Shown here piece after piece: positions 29,373-39,959 of a stretch of DNA of 64,000 bases (its first letter is position 1; each line of letters opens with the position of its first letter). The stretch covers positions 124,001-188,000 of the forward strand of contig NZ_CANMJY010000001.1 of NCBI RefSeq assembly GCF_947498345.1. The letters run 5' to 3'. Source of the DNA: an uncultured Winogradskyella sp. GTDB lineage: Bacteria; Bacteroidota; Bacteroidia; Flavobacteriales; Flavobacteriaceae. The notes under the pieces are model-generated. The model was not told where the DNA came from. It saw only the letters and a list, made by a program, of their open reading frames with translations, and did not search any database. The translations under genes were made by a program, and so were the position numbers.

Positions 29373-29687
29373 ATGAAAAAGATAATTACAATATGCATGT
29401 TTGCTTTTACAATGCTATTAGGAATGCAATCTGTTACAGCTCAAAATAACTCAGAAAAGGTTAATGCAGAAGCTATAGAGAAAACTGAAGCTTTAAAAAA
29501 AGTTGTACAGTTTAACAGCGAACAAACAGATAGAGTTTACCTGGCAATTAAAGAATATACTAAGGTTAAAATGAGTTCAGCAAGTAAGGCCTCTGTAATG
29601 AAAGCTAAAAGTAATTTAGAGAGACAAATGAAGACCATTCTTACTGAAGAGCAATATGAGCGTTACAGAACTTTTGCCGAAGAATAG
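29373..29687 (+). CDS. Secreted Spy/CpxP-like helical protein
   Basis: Signal peptide; FNSEQTDRVY ... LTEEQYERY. Confidence 0.5.
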   Translation: MKKIITICMFAFTMLLGMQSVTAQNNSEKVNAEAIEKTEALKKVVQFNSEQTDRVYLAIKEYTKVKMSSASKASVMKAKSNLERQMKTILTEEQYERYRTFAEE

Positions 29688-29712
29688 TAAGATTACTTTT
29701 TATAAATATTTA

Positions 29713-29741
29713 AAGCTTCACAATTAAGTGAGGCTTTTTTT
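29713..29741 (+). terminator. Rho-independent terminator AAGCTTCAC-N6-GTGAGGCTT-T
   Basis: 9-bp stem plus T-tract between convergent genes. Confidence 0.75.
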
Positions 29742-29742
29742 G

Positions 29743-31029
29743 TCACAAACTTTTGGCGACCTCTTCAACGGCTGCAATAGTCTCATTTAAATCCTGATAG
29801 GTAAGCGCATCAGTGATGAACCAGGTTTCAAAAGCGCTTGGCGCAATATAAATTCCTTTATTAAGCAAGCCGTGAAAGAATTTTTTAAAGGTATCGTTGT
29901 TGCCCTTGGCGGCACTTTCAAAATCCACAACAGCTTGGTCAGAAAAATGAACAGAAATCATAGAGCCTATTCTATTAATCGTATGAGGGATGTTATTTTT
30001 ATTTAAAGCCTCTGTAATTCCATTATGAAGGTACTTAGTCTTTTCTTCTAGCCTATTCATTAAGCCCTTATCTTGGTCAATAGCTTTTAGCATCGCAAGT
30101 CCTGCGGACATGGCTAAAGGGTTTCCACTAAGCGTGCCTGCTTGATATACAGGGCCAAGTGGTGCTAAAAGGTTCATTATGTCATTACGTGCTGCAAAAG
30201 CACCTACTGGCAGGCCTCCACCAACAACTTTTCCAAAGCATACAATATCTGCGTTTATACCTTTAAGTTCTTGTACTCCGCCATTAGCTAATCTAAAACC
30301 TGTCATTACTTCATCGAAAATTAAAAGTATATCATTGCTGTCACAAATGGTTCTTAATCCTTCTAGGAATCCTTCCGTCGGTGGAATACATCCCATGTTG
30401 CCAGCGACAGGCTCAATTATAATGGCTGCAATTTCATTTTTATTGGCTTTAATAAGTGCTTTAACGTTTTCTATATCATTATACTTTGCCAATAATGTGT
30501 CTTTTGCTGTACCTTGGGTAACACCAGGGCTATTAGGTGTTCCGAAAGTTACAGCTCCACTACCTGCAGCGATTAAAAAGGAATCACTATGTCCATGGTA
30601 GCAACCGGCAAATTTTATAATCTTATCTTTTTTTGTATAACCTCTGGCTAACCTAATTGCGCTCATACAGGCCTCAGTGCCAGAATTCACAAATCTGATC
30701 TTATCAATGTTTGGAACCATTGCAACCGCTAATTCAGCAATTTCAGTTTCTAGAGCTGTTGGCATGCCAAAAGATGTGCCAAGTTTTGTTTTTTTAATCA
30801 CCGCATCTACAACAGGTGGAAAAGCATGGCCCAACAACATAGGTCCCCACGAATTGATATAATCAATAAAACGATTACCATCTTCATCATAGATATAAGC
30901 TCCTTGTGCCGATTTTGCAAAAATGGGTGTCCCTCCTACAGCTTTAAAAGCTCTTACAGGCGAATTTACTCCACCGGGAATAACATTTTGAGCTTCTTTG
31001 AATAAAGCACTACTTCTTTGGTATAACAT
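29743..31029 (-). CDS. hemL: Glutamate-1-semialdehyde 2,1-aminomutase
   Basis: [41 protein letters not shown] motifs. Confidence 0.95.
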   Translation of the reverse strand: MLYQRSSALFKEAQNVIPGGVNSPVRAFKAVGGTPIFAKSAQGAYIYDEDGNRFIDYINSWGPMLLGHAFPPVVDAVIKKTKLGTSFGMPTALETEIAELAVAMVPNIDKIRFVNSGTEACMSAIRLARGYTKKDKIIKFAGCYHGHSDSFLIAAGSGAVTFGTPNSPGVTQGTAKDTLLAKYNDIENVKALIKANKNEIAAIIIEPVAGNMGCIPPTEGFLEGLRTICDSNDILLIFDEVMTGFRLANGGVQELKGINADIVCFGKVVGGGLPVGAFAARNDIMNLLAPLGPVYQAGTLSGNPLAMSAGLAMLKAIDQDKGLMNRLEEKTKYLHNGITEALNKNNIPHTINRIGSMISVHFSDQAVVDFESAAKGNNDTFKKFFHGLLNKGIYIAPSAFETWFITDALTYQDLNETIAAVEEVAKSL

Positions 31030-31032
31030 AAG

Positions 31033-31836
31033 TTAATTAGGAATCATGATTTCTTGACCCAAAGCCAAGTTGTTAGAACTAAGATTATTTAATGTTTTAA
31101 TAGCTTCAACGGTTGTGTTGTAGCGTTTGGCTAATGAATATAAGGTGTCACCTTTCTCAATGATATATCTTATTACCCCACTATTAACACGTACTATTTC
31201 TACGTCATTATTTTCTAAAACGTCATTGTCGTATTTGTATAATTTGTAACGCTCAATTAAACTAATAAGCTTTTGTGGATACTTTCTGTCAGTTGCGTAA
31301 CCAGCAGCCCGTAAGCCTTTTGCCCAGCCTTTATAATCATTAGGTTTTAATTTGAAAAGATTTGCATAGCGTTTACGTCCTGTTAAAAAATCGGAATGAT
31401 CCTTGTAAGACGATTGGGCTTTTTTATATTTTCTGAAACATTCTTGTTTACGGTCATCGTCATGATAGATTTTAGCTCCTTTCCAGCCATGGCATTTAAT
31501 TCCGAAATGATTATTAGCCTTAACTGCCAAGCGTCCACGGCCAGAAGCAGATTCTAATATACCTTGTGCTAAAGTAATACTAGCTGGGATTTTTGATTTT
31601 CGCATTTCAGCTTTTGCTATATCTGCATATTGAGCAATATAACTTTCGGTAGATGTTGGTGGCTTGGTTGTGGTTTCCTCAACCTTTTCAGAATTAACTT
31701 TTTTAGTGTCTTTAACAACGGTTTTTTCTGATTTGTTTTTATCGTTTTCTTTCTTGGGTACAATACCTTTCTTTGGGCCACAGCTAAAGACAGATACAAC
31801 AAATACTAGTATTATATATTTGAGTTTTAAATTCAT
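31033..31836 (-). CDS. Glucosaminidase (N-acetylmuramidase-like) lipoprotein with LysM
   Basis: ILESASGRGRLA, NHFGIKCH motifs; C-terminal LysM. Confidence 0.9.
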   Translation of the reverse strand: MNLKLKYIILVFVVSVFSCGPKKGIVPKKENDKNKSEKTVVKDTKKVNSEKVEETTTKPPTSTESYIAQYADIAKAEMRKSKIPASITLAQGILESASGRGRLAVKANNHFGIKCHGWKGAKIYHDDDRKQECFRKYKKAQSSYKDHSDFLTGRKRYANLFKLKPNDYKGWAKGLRAAGYATDRKYPQKLISLIERYKLYKYDNDVLENNDVEIVRVNSGVIRYIIEKGDTLYSLAKRYNTTVEAIKTLNNLSSNNLALGQEIMIPN

Positions 31837-32723
31837 TTTATTAAAGGCAACCCTTTTTGTTTTAATTTTAAATTTATTCCTTCAATACCTTGCAAACCAC
31901 CCGTATGGATTGCTAATATTTTTGAGTTTTTTGGAAAAATCCCTTTCTCAATTAGGTCAAAAATCCCATACATCATCTTCCCTGTGTAAATAGGATCTAA
32001 TGGAATGTTATACTTAGCTTTGAAGGTATTGATAAACGCAATAAGTTCTTCATTTATTTTTCCATAACCACCAAAATGATAATCAGTAATTAATTTCCAA
32101 TTATCCTGTGCTGCAAATTTACGAATATCTTGTTGTAAAAAATCACCCTTCAACGCAGGAAAACCAAATATTTTTTGATGAGGTTGCGACGCATTTATCA
32201 ATCCAGAAATCGTGCCACCTGTGCCAACACTGCAACAAATAAAATCAAACTTATCATCCCTGTCATTAAGGATTTCTTCGCAACCTTTTACAGCTAAGGC
32301 ATTCGTACCTCCCTCTGGAAGTAAATAAAAATCACCATATTTAGTTATAAGGCGTTCAATATACTGAGAATCTTGCTTGTTTCTATATGCTGTTCTGCTT
32401 ATAAAATGTAATTGCATGCCAAATTGTTTAGCAAACATTAAGGTTGGGTTTGCATTGATCTTAGATTCTAATTCTTCACCTCTAATTATACCAATAGTTT
32501 TAAGGTTGTGCATTTTACCTGCATAAGCTGTTGCTGCTATATGGTTAGAATAAGCACCGCCAAAAGTTAAAAGGGTTGTCTTTTTTTGAGATATAGCAGC
32601 TTTTATGTTGTACTTAAGTTTTCGGTATTTATTGCCTGAAATAAAAGGATGATTAAGATATTCTGGCTTCATAAAGAGCTGATTATCAACTTGAATATTG
32701 TTTAAAACTTGATTTTTCAACAT
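31833..32723 (-). CDS. ACC deaminase/D-cysteine desulfhydrase family PLP enzyme
   Basis: SGNKYRKLKYN, FGGAYSNHIAATA, LPEGGTN motifs. Confidence 0.85.
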   Translation of the reverse strand: MLKNQVLNNIQVDNQLFMKPEYLNHPFISGNKYRKLKYNIKAAISQKKTTLLTFGGAYSNHIAATAYAGKMHNLKTIGIIRGEELESKINANPTLMFAKQFGMQLHFISRTAYRNKQDSQYIERLITKYGDFYLLPEGGTNALAVKGCEEILNDRDDKFDFICCSVGTGGTISGLINASQPHQKIFGFPALKGDFLQQDIRKFAAQDNWKLITDYHFGGYGKINEELIAFINTFKAKYNIPLDPIYTGKMMYGIFDLIEKGIFPKNSKILAIHTGGLQGIEGINLKLKQKGLPLIK

Positions 32724-32876
32724 TTAAACTAAATTTTTAACAAATTCTTAAAAAAAAAGTTAAATTAACATTAATTTTAATACATTTAGCCTTAATCCCT
32801 GCATAATCTATTTTTTTGACTTCCTGCAAATATATAAGGATTGTCATGGTTTTATTCTTGTTCAAAAATATAGATT

Positions 32877-35800
32877 ATGACTAGATTTTTACCTTTTTTA
32901 GTTTTTATTTTCGCATTCACTACAACGACCTCTCAGACTACAGTGATAGATCCAATTGGTGATGGTGGATTTGAGAATGGTGTTACATTTGCAGCTAATG
33001 GTTGGAGCGAAAATAATCCAGTTAGTGCTACTGATAATCAATGGGTATGTGATACTGGAGCAACAATAGGGTTTAGTGGTACAAATGCTGCATATATAAC
33101 AAATAATGCAAACGCTACACCTCCACCTCATACCTATACTAATACCGCTACTAGAGTTGCTCACTTATATAAAGACATTACTTTTCCTGTTGGGGAATCA
33201 AACATTACTTTAGATTTTGATTGGATTGTGGATGGCGAAATTGGTTTTTTTGCTTATGATTATATGACAATTTGGGTAGTGCCACAAACTTTCACTCCTA
33301 CTTATGGTACACAAATAACAGCGACAGGAACAGCACCTTCGGGAAATGTGCAGATCGGAGGGTTTTTTGGCGAACAATATACTTGGACCAGTAGCACTTT
33401 TCAATTGCCAACGGGCTATGCAGGCAATAATGCAAGACTGGTTTTTGAGTGGACTAATGATGGTAGCGCTGGGGATAACCCTCCAATTGCTATAGATAAT
33501 GTGAGTTTAGTTACTAATGTAAATACGTCTTACTGTAATGCAACATCAAACTTCACTTTAGATTATATTGAAGATTTTTCAACGAATGTTGGCTTTGGAT
33601 CAGACATTTCTAACCTAAACTCAGGGTTTACACCTCCTGGTTATCAAGATAATTCTGCTACTGAAATTGTAGAGCAACTGGCAGGCGGTATTGTGGATTT
33701 TACCGTGGATTTCTCGGGTACGTTTTTAACCTATGGGTTTAATATATGGGTAGATTGGAATAATGATTTTGATTTTGATGATGCTAATGAAAAAGTATAT
33801 GCGTCTGGTGGTTTTACGACTGGACTTACAGATGATTTTATAGTTCCTGGAACTATAACTCCAGGTAGCTACAGAATGCGTATACGAGCAGATTATATTG
33901 ATGCGGATCCTGACTCTTGCGGAACTATAGATGATGGCGAAACCGAAGACTATACGCTTACAGTACCAGCAATTACATGTACAGGTGACCCATCCAACAT
34001 TACAGTTAATGCTATTACTATAACAACAGCTACAATTAGTTGGACAGCCCCAAGTCCAATACCTGGAGTTGGTTATGAATATTTTGTTACTACTAATAAT
34101 AGTACTCCGGGGTATTCACAAACTCCAACCGGAACAACAAATAATTCGACTACAACAGTTAATTTAACAGGACTAGCTGAGAATACAACGTATTATGTTT
34201 GGGTGAGATCTATTTGTGCCAGTGGAGTTGCCGGTGCAGGTTTTTGGATAGGCCCAGAATCTTTTACGACATTAACCGCTCCGCCAACAGTAACTGACGT
34301 CTCTATTTGTCCTGGTGATGCCTCACAAGATCTAACGGCTACAGCATTATGCACAGGTTCAACAACAACAAATACTATTGCAGGAAACTTAGATGTTGCT
34401 GGTCCTTACGCAGATACTCCTCCGTGGTTTATTGTGAGTACAGATCCTTGTGCATTTGATCCGACCTATAATAGAAACTATGATACTTTTGATTTTCAAG
34501 TTGATACCGATGGTGTTTATGTTTTTGAGATAGACCCAACTTTACCACCAGATTTTATGGGATATATAGTTATAAATGATCCGTTAGATCCTTTTACATA
34601 TGGATCTTGTGCAACTGGTACCTGGATTGCCGGGGACGATGATTCTGGTCCTGGTTTGGATGCAGCTATTACAGCAAATCTTCTTGCAGGTGTTGACTAT
34701 ACGCTTGTAACTACTTTGGCTTTTTCTGCAAGTCAATCTACACCATATACTTGGAATATTTCGGGAGTGGGCTCAATCATCAGTGGTACCGTTGGTACAA
34801 TGGAATGGTATACAAGTGCGAGTGGAGGCACACCAATAGCTACAGGCTCTAACTTTGATCCTGTAGGTGTTGCAGGTTCTGGCCTGCCAAATACAAATAC
34901 ACCTGGAGTATACAGTTATTGGGCAGCATGTGCATCGAGCCCAACAATAAGAACACAAGCAGATTTTGTTATTGGTAAGATTTGGAATGGAACTCCTGGA
35001 AATACAGATTGGGCAATTGCAACAAATTGGAACCCTAATAGTGTGCCTACTGCAACAGAATGCGTTATCATTCCCAACACTGGTGGTAACGATCCGATAA
35101 TTGATGGTACAACGGATGGCTTGGGTTATACGTTAACTATTGAATCTGGGGCAACATTGACCCAAAATTCTAATTCTACTTTGACCATTACTAATATAAT
35201 TACTATTGAAAATGGTGGTGTATATGATATGCAAGATAGTGCTAGTTTAATACAAATTGATGATATTGCTAACTCTGTTGGAGCTAGTGGATTATTTACA
35301 ATGGACCGAAATACAAACATAAGACAGAACGATTATGTCTATTGGTCTTCTCCTGTAACAACTTTTGATATAACAAGTATTTCCCCAGCAACGCCAGGTG
35401 CTTATTTATATGAATGGATGCCAACAACATTTCAAGGTATTGGACCTCCTGGTAATATGGTTTTTGGTGAGTGGCAAAATTATAGTTCGGGGAATATGGA
35501 TATAGGTAAGGGCTATATAGCGAGAGGACCTAGTGGCCATACAGCTACTCCTTCGGTATTTACAGCTACTTTTTCTGGAACTCCAAATAATGGTACTATA
35601 ATTCAGCCGATTGAAAGAGGAGCATACATGGGAGGGAATTATACATACCAACCCATACCTGGTGGTGATAATTTACTTGTAACCAGTGATGATGATAATT
35701 GGAATCTTGTGGGTAATCCTTATCCTTCAGCAATTGAAGCTACAGATTTTTTAACGCTTCCGGCTAATACACACATTGATGGTTTTGTGTATTTGTGGAC

Positions 35801-36749
35801 TCATGGAACAGATATAGCTATAGGAGCAGATCCATTTTACGATGATTATGTATATAATTATAATGTTGCAGATTATATAGCTTATAACTCTAGTGGTACT
35901 TCAACTCCTTCTGGTTTTAATGGTAATATTGCTTCTGGTCAAGGCTTCTTTGTTTTAATGAGAGATACAGGTTCGGTAAATGAAACAGTAACGTTTAATA
36001 ATTCTATGAGAAGCAGCGCCTATAGTAATGACCAGTTTTACAGAAGTTCTAATCCGTCTAATGATAACACTGAAAACCATAATAGAATTTGGTTAGATTA
36101 TATAAGTCCATCTGGGCAAACCAATACCACTTTGATTGCTTATGTAAATGGCGCCACTAATGGAAAAGATAGAATGTTTGATGCTAAAAATACTCAGGGT
36201 AGTGGTTTAAATCTGTATTCAATGATTAATAATGATGCCTACCTTATTCAAGGTCGTCAACTCCCATTTCAAGATACAGATCTAGTCCCTATTGGGATAA
36301 ATATTACCGAGTCTGGTTTACAAACTATAGCTATAAACACGCTTCAAGGTTTGTTTGAGGAGTCTGAACAAGATGTATATTTAGAAGACTTAGTAACAGG
36401 TGTTATTCATGATTTAAAAAACGCGCCATATTCATTTTTTAGTGATGAGGAAATTATTAATGATAGATTTATTCTAAGATATACTAATACAACATTAGGG
36501 ATTGATGATTATGATACGTTAAATGGAATTCAAATTTTTGAAGCTAATGAAAAGATTATAATAAAATCTGACTTTGAAACCATTGAAGCTATCGAAGTTT
36601 ATGACATTTTAGGAAGAACTCTTTTCCATAATAAATCAGTTAATTCTAATCGTTTTAGTATAAACACTATTCAGTCTAGCGAAATATCACTATTCATTAA
36701 AATAAGGTTAGTTGATGGTAAACAAAAAATTGAAAAAATTATCTTCTAA
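32877..36749 (+). CDS. Large secreted GEVED/fibronectin III protein with C-terminal sorting-like domain
   Basis: GEVED-type region (IWVDWNNDFDFDDANEKVY...GETEDYTL), Fn3 (ATISWTAPSP...TTYYVWVRSIC), C-terminal VYDILGRTLF. Confidence 0.85.
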   Translation: MTRFLPFLVFIFAFTTTTSQTTVIDPIGDGGFENGVTFAANGWSENNPVSATDNQWVCDTGATIGFSGTNAAYITNNANATPPPHTYTNTATRVAHLYKDITFPVGESNITLDFDWIVDGEIGFFAYDYMTIWVVPQTFTPTYGTQITATGTAPSGNVQIGGFFGEQYTWTSSTFQLPTGYAGNNARLVFEWTNDGSAGDNPPIAIDNVSLVTNVNTSYCNATSNFTLDYIEDFSTNVGFGSDISNLNSGFTPPGYQDNSATEIVEQLAGGIVDFTVDFSGTFLTYGFNIWVDWNNDFDFDDANEKVYASGGFTTGLTDDFIVPGTITPGSYRMRIRADYIDADPDSCGTIDDGETEDYTLTVPAITCTGDPSNITVNAITITTATISWTAPSPIPGVGYEYFVTTNNSTPGYSQTPTGTTNNSTTTVNLTGLAENTTYYVWVRSICASGVAGAGFWIGPESFTTLTAPPTVTDVSICPGDASQDLTATALCTGSTTTNTIAGNLDVAGPYADTPPWFIVSTDPCAFDPTYNRNYDTFDFQVDTDGVYVFEIDPTLPPDFMGYIVINDPLDPFTYGSCATGTWIAGDDDSGPGLDAAITANLLAGVDYTLVTTLAFSASQSTPYTWNISGVGSIISGTVGTMEWYTSASGGTPIATGSNFDPVGVAGSGLPNTNTPGVYSYWAACASSPTIRTQADFVIGKIWNGTPGNTDWAIATNWNPNSVPTATECVIIPNTGGNDPIIDGTTDGLGYTLTIESGATLTQNSNSTLTITNIITIENGGVYDMQDSASLIQIDDIANSVGASGLFTMDRNTNIRQNDYVYWSSPVTTFDITSISPATPGAYLYEWMPTTFQGIGPPGNMVFGEWQNYSSGNMDIGKGYIARGPSGHTATPSVFTATFSGTPNNGTIIQPIERGAYMGGNYTYQPIPGGDNLLVTSDDDNWNLVGNPYPSAIEATDFLTLPANTHIDGFVYLWTHGTDIAIGADPFYDDYVYNYNVADYIAYNSSGTSTPSGFNGNIASGQGFFVLMRDTGSVNETVTFNNSMRSSAYSNDQFYRSSNPSNDNTENHNRIWLDYISPSGQTNTTLIAYVNGATNGKDRMFDAKNTQGSGLNLYSMINNDAYLIQGRQLPFQDTDLVPIGINITESGLQTIAINTLQGLFEESEQDVYLEDLVTGVIHDLKNAPYSFFSDEEIINDRFILRYTNTTLGIDDYDTLNGIQIFEANEKIIIKSDFETIEAIEVYDILGRTLFHNKSVNSNRFSINTIQSSEISLFIKIRLVDGKQKIEKIIF

Positions 36750-37068
36750 AATAATTTATAAAAACATACAAAGGTCTGGATTTTATATAGTCCAGATCTT
36801 TTTCATTGCTGTAGGCCTCACGTTCAAAAGAAATGTTTTTGTATGCCATGTGCCAATTTTTATATTGAGCTAAACGTACACAAAATTCAATACCATAAAT
36901 GACAAAAAAAGGTATAATTAAGAGTTCTAATTGTTGCCTTAAGTGGATCTTTTCATGATTTATCAAAACAGAATTTCCTCTTAGGTTCTTATACTTTAAA
37001 AACATGAAAGGGAAAATTGTTAGACCTAAATAGCCCTTGGGCACCATATATTTTGAAATCAATATCAC
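36739..37068 (-). CDS. Small HExxH-containing protein
   Basis: INHEKIHLRQQ motif; convergent 11-bp overlap with the previous CDS. Confidence 0.6.
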   Translation of the reverse strand: MILISKYMVPKGYLGLTIFPFMFLKYKNLRGNSVLINHEKIHLRQQLELLIIPFFVIYGIEFCVRLAQYKNWHMAYKNISFEREAYSNEKDLDYIKSRPLYVFINYFRR

Positions 37069-37117
37069 ACTTTCCTTAATTCAAAAATCAAACCAAATTA
37101 CATTATCTTTGTGAGAT

Positions 37118-37279
37118 ATGAAGAAATACGTCCCAATTGAAGACGGAGACTACTACTTAACTCCTGAAGGTTATCGCTGTTTTACAGAACAATATCATTT
37201 AAAAAGAGGGTATTGTTGTGAAAGCGGTTGTAGACATTGTCCATATGGATTTAGTAAAGATAAATTAAGAAAAAAGTAA
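37118..37279 (+). CDS. DUF5522-like small Cys-rich protein (53 aa), not in the supplied ORF track
   Basis: ATG at 37118 gives MKKYVPIEDGDYYLTPEGYRCFTEQYHLKRGYCCESGCRHCPYGFSKDKLRKK*; TAATG overlap with hutU. Confidence 0.85.
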   Translation: MKKYVPIEDGDYYLTPEGYRCFTEQYHLKRGYCCESGCRHCPYGFSKDKLRKK

Positions 37280-39288
37280 TGCAAGTAACTGAATTATCAT
37301 TTAAAGCTCAGATATTAGAAGGTATTCCTGAAACTCTACCTCAACCAAAACCTTACAATTCATCAATAAATCATGCACCAAAACGTAAAGCTATTCTCTC
37401 CCCCGAAGAAGAAAAACTAGCGCTTAAAAATGCCTTACGCTATTTTGATAAAAAGCATCACAAAGAATTATTACCAGAGTTTAAAAATGAATTAGATGCT
37501 TATGGTCGTATTTACATGTATCGTCTCAGACCAGACTACAAAATGTATGCAAGACCAATAGACGAATATCCCGCAAAGTCTAAACAAGCAGCAGCAATAA
37601 TGCTAATGATTCAGAATAATTTAGATTATGCAGTAGCACAACATCCTTATGAGTTGATTACTTACGGTGGTAATGGAGGTGTATTTTCAAATTGGGCACA
37701 GTATAGATTAACCATGAAGTATTTGGCCGAAATGAATGATGAGCAAACTTTGGTAATGTACTCTGGTCATCCTATGGGGTTATTTCCTTCTCATAAAGAA
37801 GCACCAAGAGTAGTTGTAACCAATGGCATGATGATTCCTAATTATTCTAAACCAGATGATTGGGAAAAATTCAATGCGCTTGGTGTTACTCAATATGGAC
37901 AGATGACAGCAGGAAGCTATATGTATATTGGTCCTCAAGGTATTGTGCACGGAACCACTATAACTGTATTAAATGGATTTAGAAAAATAGGAAAAGAGCC
38001 TAAAGGAAATTTATTTATTACTTCTGGCCTAGGTGGAATGTCTGGTGCACAACCTAAAGCTGGTAATATTGCTGGATGTATTACAGTATGTGCAGAAGTT
38101 AATCCAAAAATTACTCAAGTTAGATTAGATCAAGGTTGGATTGACGAAAAAATTACAGATTTAAATGAACTTGTAAAAAGGGTTACCAAGGCAAAAGCTA
38201 AAAAAGAAACTATTTCTATTGCGTATTTAGGAAATGTCGTTGATGTTTGGGAAAAATTTGATGAAGCTAATATTTGTATTGATTTAGGAAGTGACCAAAC
38301 CTCTCTTCATAATCCATGGGCAGGAGGTTATTATCCTGTTGGGTTATCATTTGAACAAGCTAACGACATGATGGCAAATGAGCCAGAAAAGTTCAAAGTA
38401 AAAGTTCAAGAAAGCTTAAGGCAACATGCTGATGCCATAAATAAACATACAGCAAAAGGCACTTATTTCTTTGATTACGGAAATGCGTTTTTACTTGAAG
38501 CTTCTCGAGCTGGTGCAGATGTAATGTCTGATAATCCAGAATTAGGAAGAGAATTTAAATATCCCAGCTATGTACAAGATATAATGGGCCCAATGTGTTT
38601 TGATTATGGTTTTGGACCTTTCCGTTGGGTTTGTGCCTCAGGAAAGCCAGAAGATTTAGCTAAAACTGATGAAATCGCTTGTGATGTACTTGAAGATATA
38701 ATGAAAAATTCACCTCAGGAAATTCAACAACAAATGGCTGACAATATTCAGTGGATAAAAGGAGCGCAGGAAAACAAACTTGTAGTGGGTTCTCAAGCCA
38801 GAATATTATATGCCGATGCTGAAGGAAGAATGAAAATTGCTGAGGCATTTAATAACGCTATTAGAAATGGGGATATTGGCTATGTCATTTTAGGAAGAGA
38901 CCACCATGATGTTTCCGGTACTGACTCCCCATATAGAGAAACCAGTAATATTTATGATGGTTCGAGATTCACAGCAGATATGGCAATACACAATGTTATT
39001 GGAGATAGTTTTAGAGGTGCCACATGGGTGAGTATTCATAATGGAGGTGGAGTAGGATGGGGAGAGGTAATTAATGGTGGATTCGGCATGGTTCTTGATG
39101 GTACTAAAGAAGCGTCAACCAGATTAAAACAGATGTTATTTTGGGATGTGAATAATGGTATTTCTAGACGAAGTTGGGCTAGAAATGAAGGTGCGGTTTT
39201 TGCTATAAAACGCGCTATGGAAGTTGAGCCTAATTTAAAAGTAACATTACCAAATTACGTTGATGATGATTTATTAGAAACAATTTAA
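37279..39288 (+). CDS. hutU: Urocanate hydratase
   Basis: YGGNGGVFSNWAQYRLTMKYL, GLGGMSGAQPKA, DHHDVSGTDSPYRETSNI motifs. Confidence 0.93.
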   Translation: MQVTELSFKAQILEGIPETLPQPKPYNSSINHAPKRKAILSPEEEKLALKNALRYFDKKHHKELLPEFKNELDAYGRIYMYRLRPDYKMYARPIDEYPAKSKQAAAIMLMIQNNLDYAVAQHPYELITYGGNGGVFSNWAQYRLTMKYLAEMNDEQTLVMYSGHPMGLFPSHKEAPRVVVTNGMMIPNYSKPDDWEKFNALGVTQYGQMTAGSYMYIGPQGIVHGTTITVLNGFRKIGKEPKGNLFITSGLGGMSGAQPKAGNIAGCITVCAEVNPKITQVRLDQGWIDEKITDLNELVKRVTKAKAKKETISIAYLGNVVDVWEKFDEANICIDLGSDQTSLHNPWAGGYYPVGLSFEQANDMMANEPEKFKVKVQESLRQHADAINKHTAKGTYFFDYGNAFLLEASRAGADVMSDNPELGREFKYPSYVQDIMGPMCFDYGFGPFRWVCASGKPEDLAKTDEIACDVLEDIMKNSPQEIQQQMADNIQWIKGAQENKLVVGSQARILYADAEGRMKIAEAFNNAIRNGDIGYVILGRDHHDVSGTDSPYRETSNIYDGSRFTADMAIHNVIGDSFRGATWVSIHNGGGVGWGEVINGGFGMVLDGTKEASTRLKQMLFWDVNNGISRRSWARNEGAVFAIKRAMEVEPNLKVTLPNYVDDDLLETI

Positions 39289-39299
39289 AAAAAAACAAT

Positions 39300-39836
39300 A
39301 TGAAGAAGTTACTTAAATTCACGCCCATTTTAGTGTTTGCCATCCTTCTTTCTTCTTGTAGTTCTGTAAGAGTTGCGGCTGATTATGACAGAGAGGCAAA
39401 CTTTGACCAATACAAGACTTTTGCATTTTTTAAGCCTGGTATTGATAAAGCAGAAATTAGCGATATTGATAAACGGAGAATCTTGAGAGCAATAGAAGCT
39501 GAGCTTATGGCTAAAGGTATGACTAAATCAGAAAACCCAGATATGCTCGTGAGCATTTTTACTAAATCTAACCAACGTGTTGATATATACAACAATGCAT
39601 GGGGAGTTGGTGGCTGGGGCTGGGGCTGGGGTCCTGGATTTGGTTGGGGTGGAAGCCAGGTTTCTACTCGAACAGAAGGCATGCTTTTTATTGATTTAAT
39701 TGATACTGATAAGAAGGAACTAATTTGGCAAGGCTCAGGTACAGGTTATTTAGTAACTAAAAACGTAGATAAAAAAGAAGCACGTATTAAAGAGTTTGTT
39801 TCTAAAACTATGGAGCAATTTCCTCCATCTAAATAA
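39300..39836 (+). CDS. DUF4136 lipoprotein
   Basis: Lipobox LSSCSS; VAADYDREANFDQYKTFAFF. Confidence 0.85.
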   Translation: MKKLLKFTPILVFAILLSSCSSVRVAADYDREANFDQYKTFAFFKPGIDKAEISDIDKRRILRAIEAELMAKGMTKSENPDMLVSIFTKSNQRVDIYNNAWGVGGWGWGWGPGFGWGGSQVSTRTEGMLFIDLIDTDKKELIWQGSGTGYLVTKNVDKKEARIKEFVSKTMEQFPPSK

Positions 39837-39863
39837 AAAGAAGCTACATATTATATTAGACAT

Positions 39864-39891
39864 AAGCACTAGATAATCTAGTGCTTTTTTT
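39864..39891 (+). terminator. Rho-independent terminator AAGCACTAGAT-A-ATCTAGTGCTT-T
   Basis: 11-bp arms plus T-tract. Confidence 0.8.
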
Positions 39892-39930
39892 AGATTATTC
39901 ATTCTATTAGGCTATAAATCTAAATACGCT

Positions 39931-39938
39931 ATCTTTGC
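39931..39938 (+). promoter_or_regulatory. Bacteroidota-type -7 box TATCTTTG upstream of sulP
   Basis: Matches TAnnTTTG, 21 nt before the ATG. Confidence 0.5.
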
Positions 39939-39959
39939 CGACTTTTAAGGATTTATATT

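Noticed and set aside
30179-30601. 140-aa plus-strand ORF opposite hemL
   Set aside because: Antisense to a highly conserved enzyme gene; shadow ORF
39605-39660. G-rich run TGGCTGGGGCTGGGGCTGGGG, possible G-quadruplex
   Set aside because: Explained by the GWGWGWGPGFGWGG low-complexity stretch in the DUF4136 protein; no regulatory context
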